DNA of 64,000 bases from Circinella minor (taxonomy: Eukaryota > Mucoromycota > Mucoromycetes > Mucorales > Lichtheimiaceae), in contig JAEPRB010000087.1 in assembly GCA_016758965.1 (NCBI GenBank), positions 1 through 64,000 on the forward strand. The letters run 5' to 3'. Made by a program: the position numbers and the translations under genes. The notes below the pieces were generated by a model. That model had not been told where the DNA came from. It searched no databases and worked only from the letters and a program-made list of their open reading frames with translations. Within the stretch, counting starts at the first letter, position 1; every line of letters starts with the position of its first letter. This document shows, piece after piece, positions 63,699-64,000 of this stretch.

Positions 63699-64000
63699 TT
63701 ATATTCCTCTCGATAACTCTTGTTGTTGTTCATATGATTCCAAATGTGATTCAGGAACAGATTGTAAGAAAGTATTATTATAATAATCAAAGTGACAACC
63801 TGATAAAGTTCTTGAATCTCTTTGTCGTGTTGTTCCTGTTGTTGCTACTGCTGATGATGATGTTGTTATTGTTGTTATATAACTATCATTATCGGGTGGT
63901 GTAGTTGTTGCATGTATGATATCATCCATTTTTTCATGTTGATCATCTTGATAAAATTGTTGTTGATGTTTACACCATCGACGTATACTTTTTGAACTTC
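63699..64000 (-). CDS. 3' end of a gene leaving the window, unknown product
   Basis: The minus-strand frame is open from the window edge (64000) to a stop at 63699, about 100 codons, so only the C-terminus is seen. It starts EVQKSIRRWCKHQQQFYQDD, then Met-Asp-Asp and Thr/Ser-rich sequence, and ends in SHLESYEQQQELSRGI. The internal Met at 63929 is unlikely to be the start because the frame stays open upstream with better composition. No domain can be recognised in this fragment. Confidence 0.5.
   Translation of the reverse strand, partial: SSKSIRRWCKHQQQFYQDDQHEKMDDIIHATTTPPDNDSYITTITTSSSAVATTGTTRQRDSRTLSGCHFDYYNNTFLQSVPESHLESYEQQQELSRGI

Overview
This window is about 70% AT, gene-dense in places and intron-rich, from a fungus. 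Introns are short (about 50-110 bp, GT-AG). The proteins are full of Gln, Asn, Ser and Thr runs. The gene set is SEC16, a SWI3/RSC8 subunit, a CET1-type RNA triphosphatase, a CSL transcription factor and mitochondrial MEF2. Together with small stand-alone WWE proteins, these traits fit an early-diverging fungus, most likely Mucoromycota (Mucorales-like). I do not name a species. No tRNA, rRNA, CRISPR array or prokaryotic feature was seen.

Layout. 1-3.8 kb: two tandem genes for 68-residue stand-alone WWE-domain proteins, with a decayed third copy between them. 5.8-7.9 kb (-): SWI3/RSC8-like chromatin-remodelling subunit. 8.7-9.1 kb (+): small orphan gene. 9.8-16.2 kb (-): SEC16, the COPII exit-site scaffold (7 exons, 1941 aa). 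17.6-20.95 kb: a decayed element with about 205-bp terminal inverted repeats, an unrecognised and probably frameshifted gene, and a 121-bp tandem repeat. 21.1-23.9 kb (-): mitochondrial ribosome-releasing EF-G (MEF2/GFM2). 24.7-26.7 kb (-): ten-exon M20 metallo-amidohydrolase. 30.0-32.6 kb (+): propionyl/acetyl-CoA synthetase of the ACSS3/PrpE type. 32.9-34.1 kb (-): BEM46-type alpha/beta hydrolase. 34.2-36.1 kb (-): CET1. 39.0-43.7 kb (-): CSL (Su(H)/RBP-J) factor with a very long N-terminus. 50.1-52.3 kb (+): SPX-like/RING protein. 52.8-56.5 kb (-): CAMK-type kinase. 57.1-60.6 kb (+): AAA-ATPase with a degenerate first module and a likely mitochondrial presequence. 61.3-63.3 kb (+): unrecognised two-TM protein. 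63.7-64.0 kb (-): 3' end of a gene that leaves the window.

The genes do not form a cluster with one purpose. They are ordinary housekeeping and regulatory genes: mitochondrial translation and metabolism, ER export, mRNA capping, chromatin and signalling. They are separated by AT-rich spacers, two of them longer than 4.8 kb and carrying repeat debris. The least conventional parts are the WWE microprotein tandem, the TIR element with its hidden gene, and a RING finger split by about 100 residues. All exon models were built by hand from splice signals, with reading-frame phase checked across every junction; none has transcript support.
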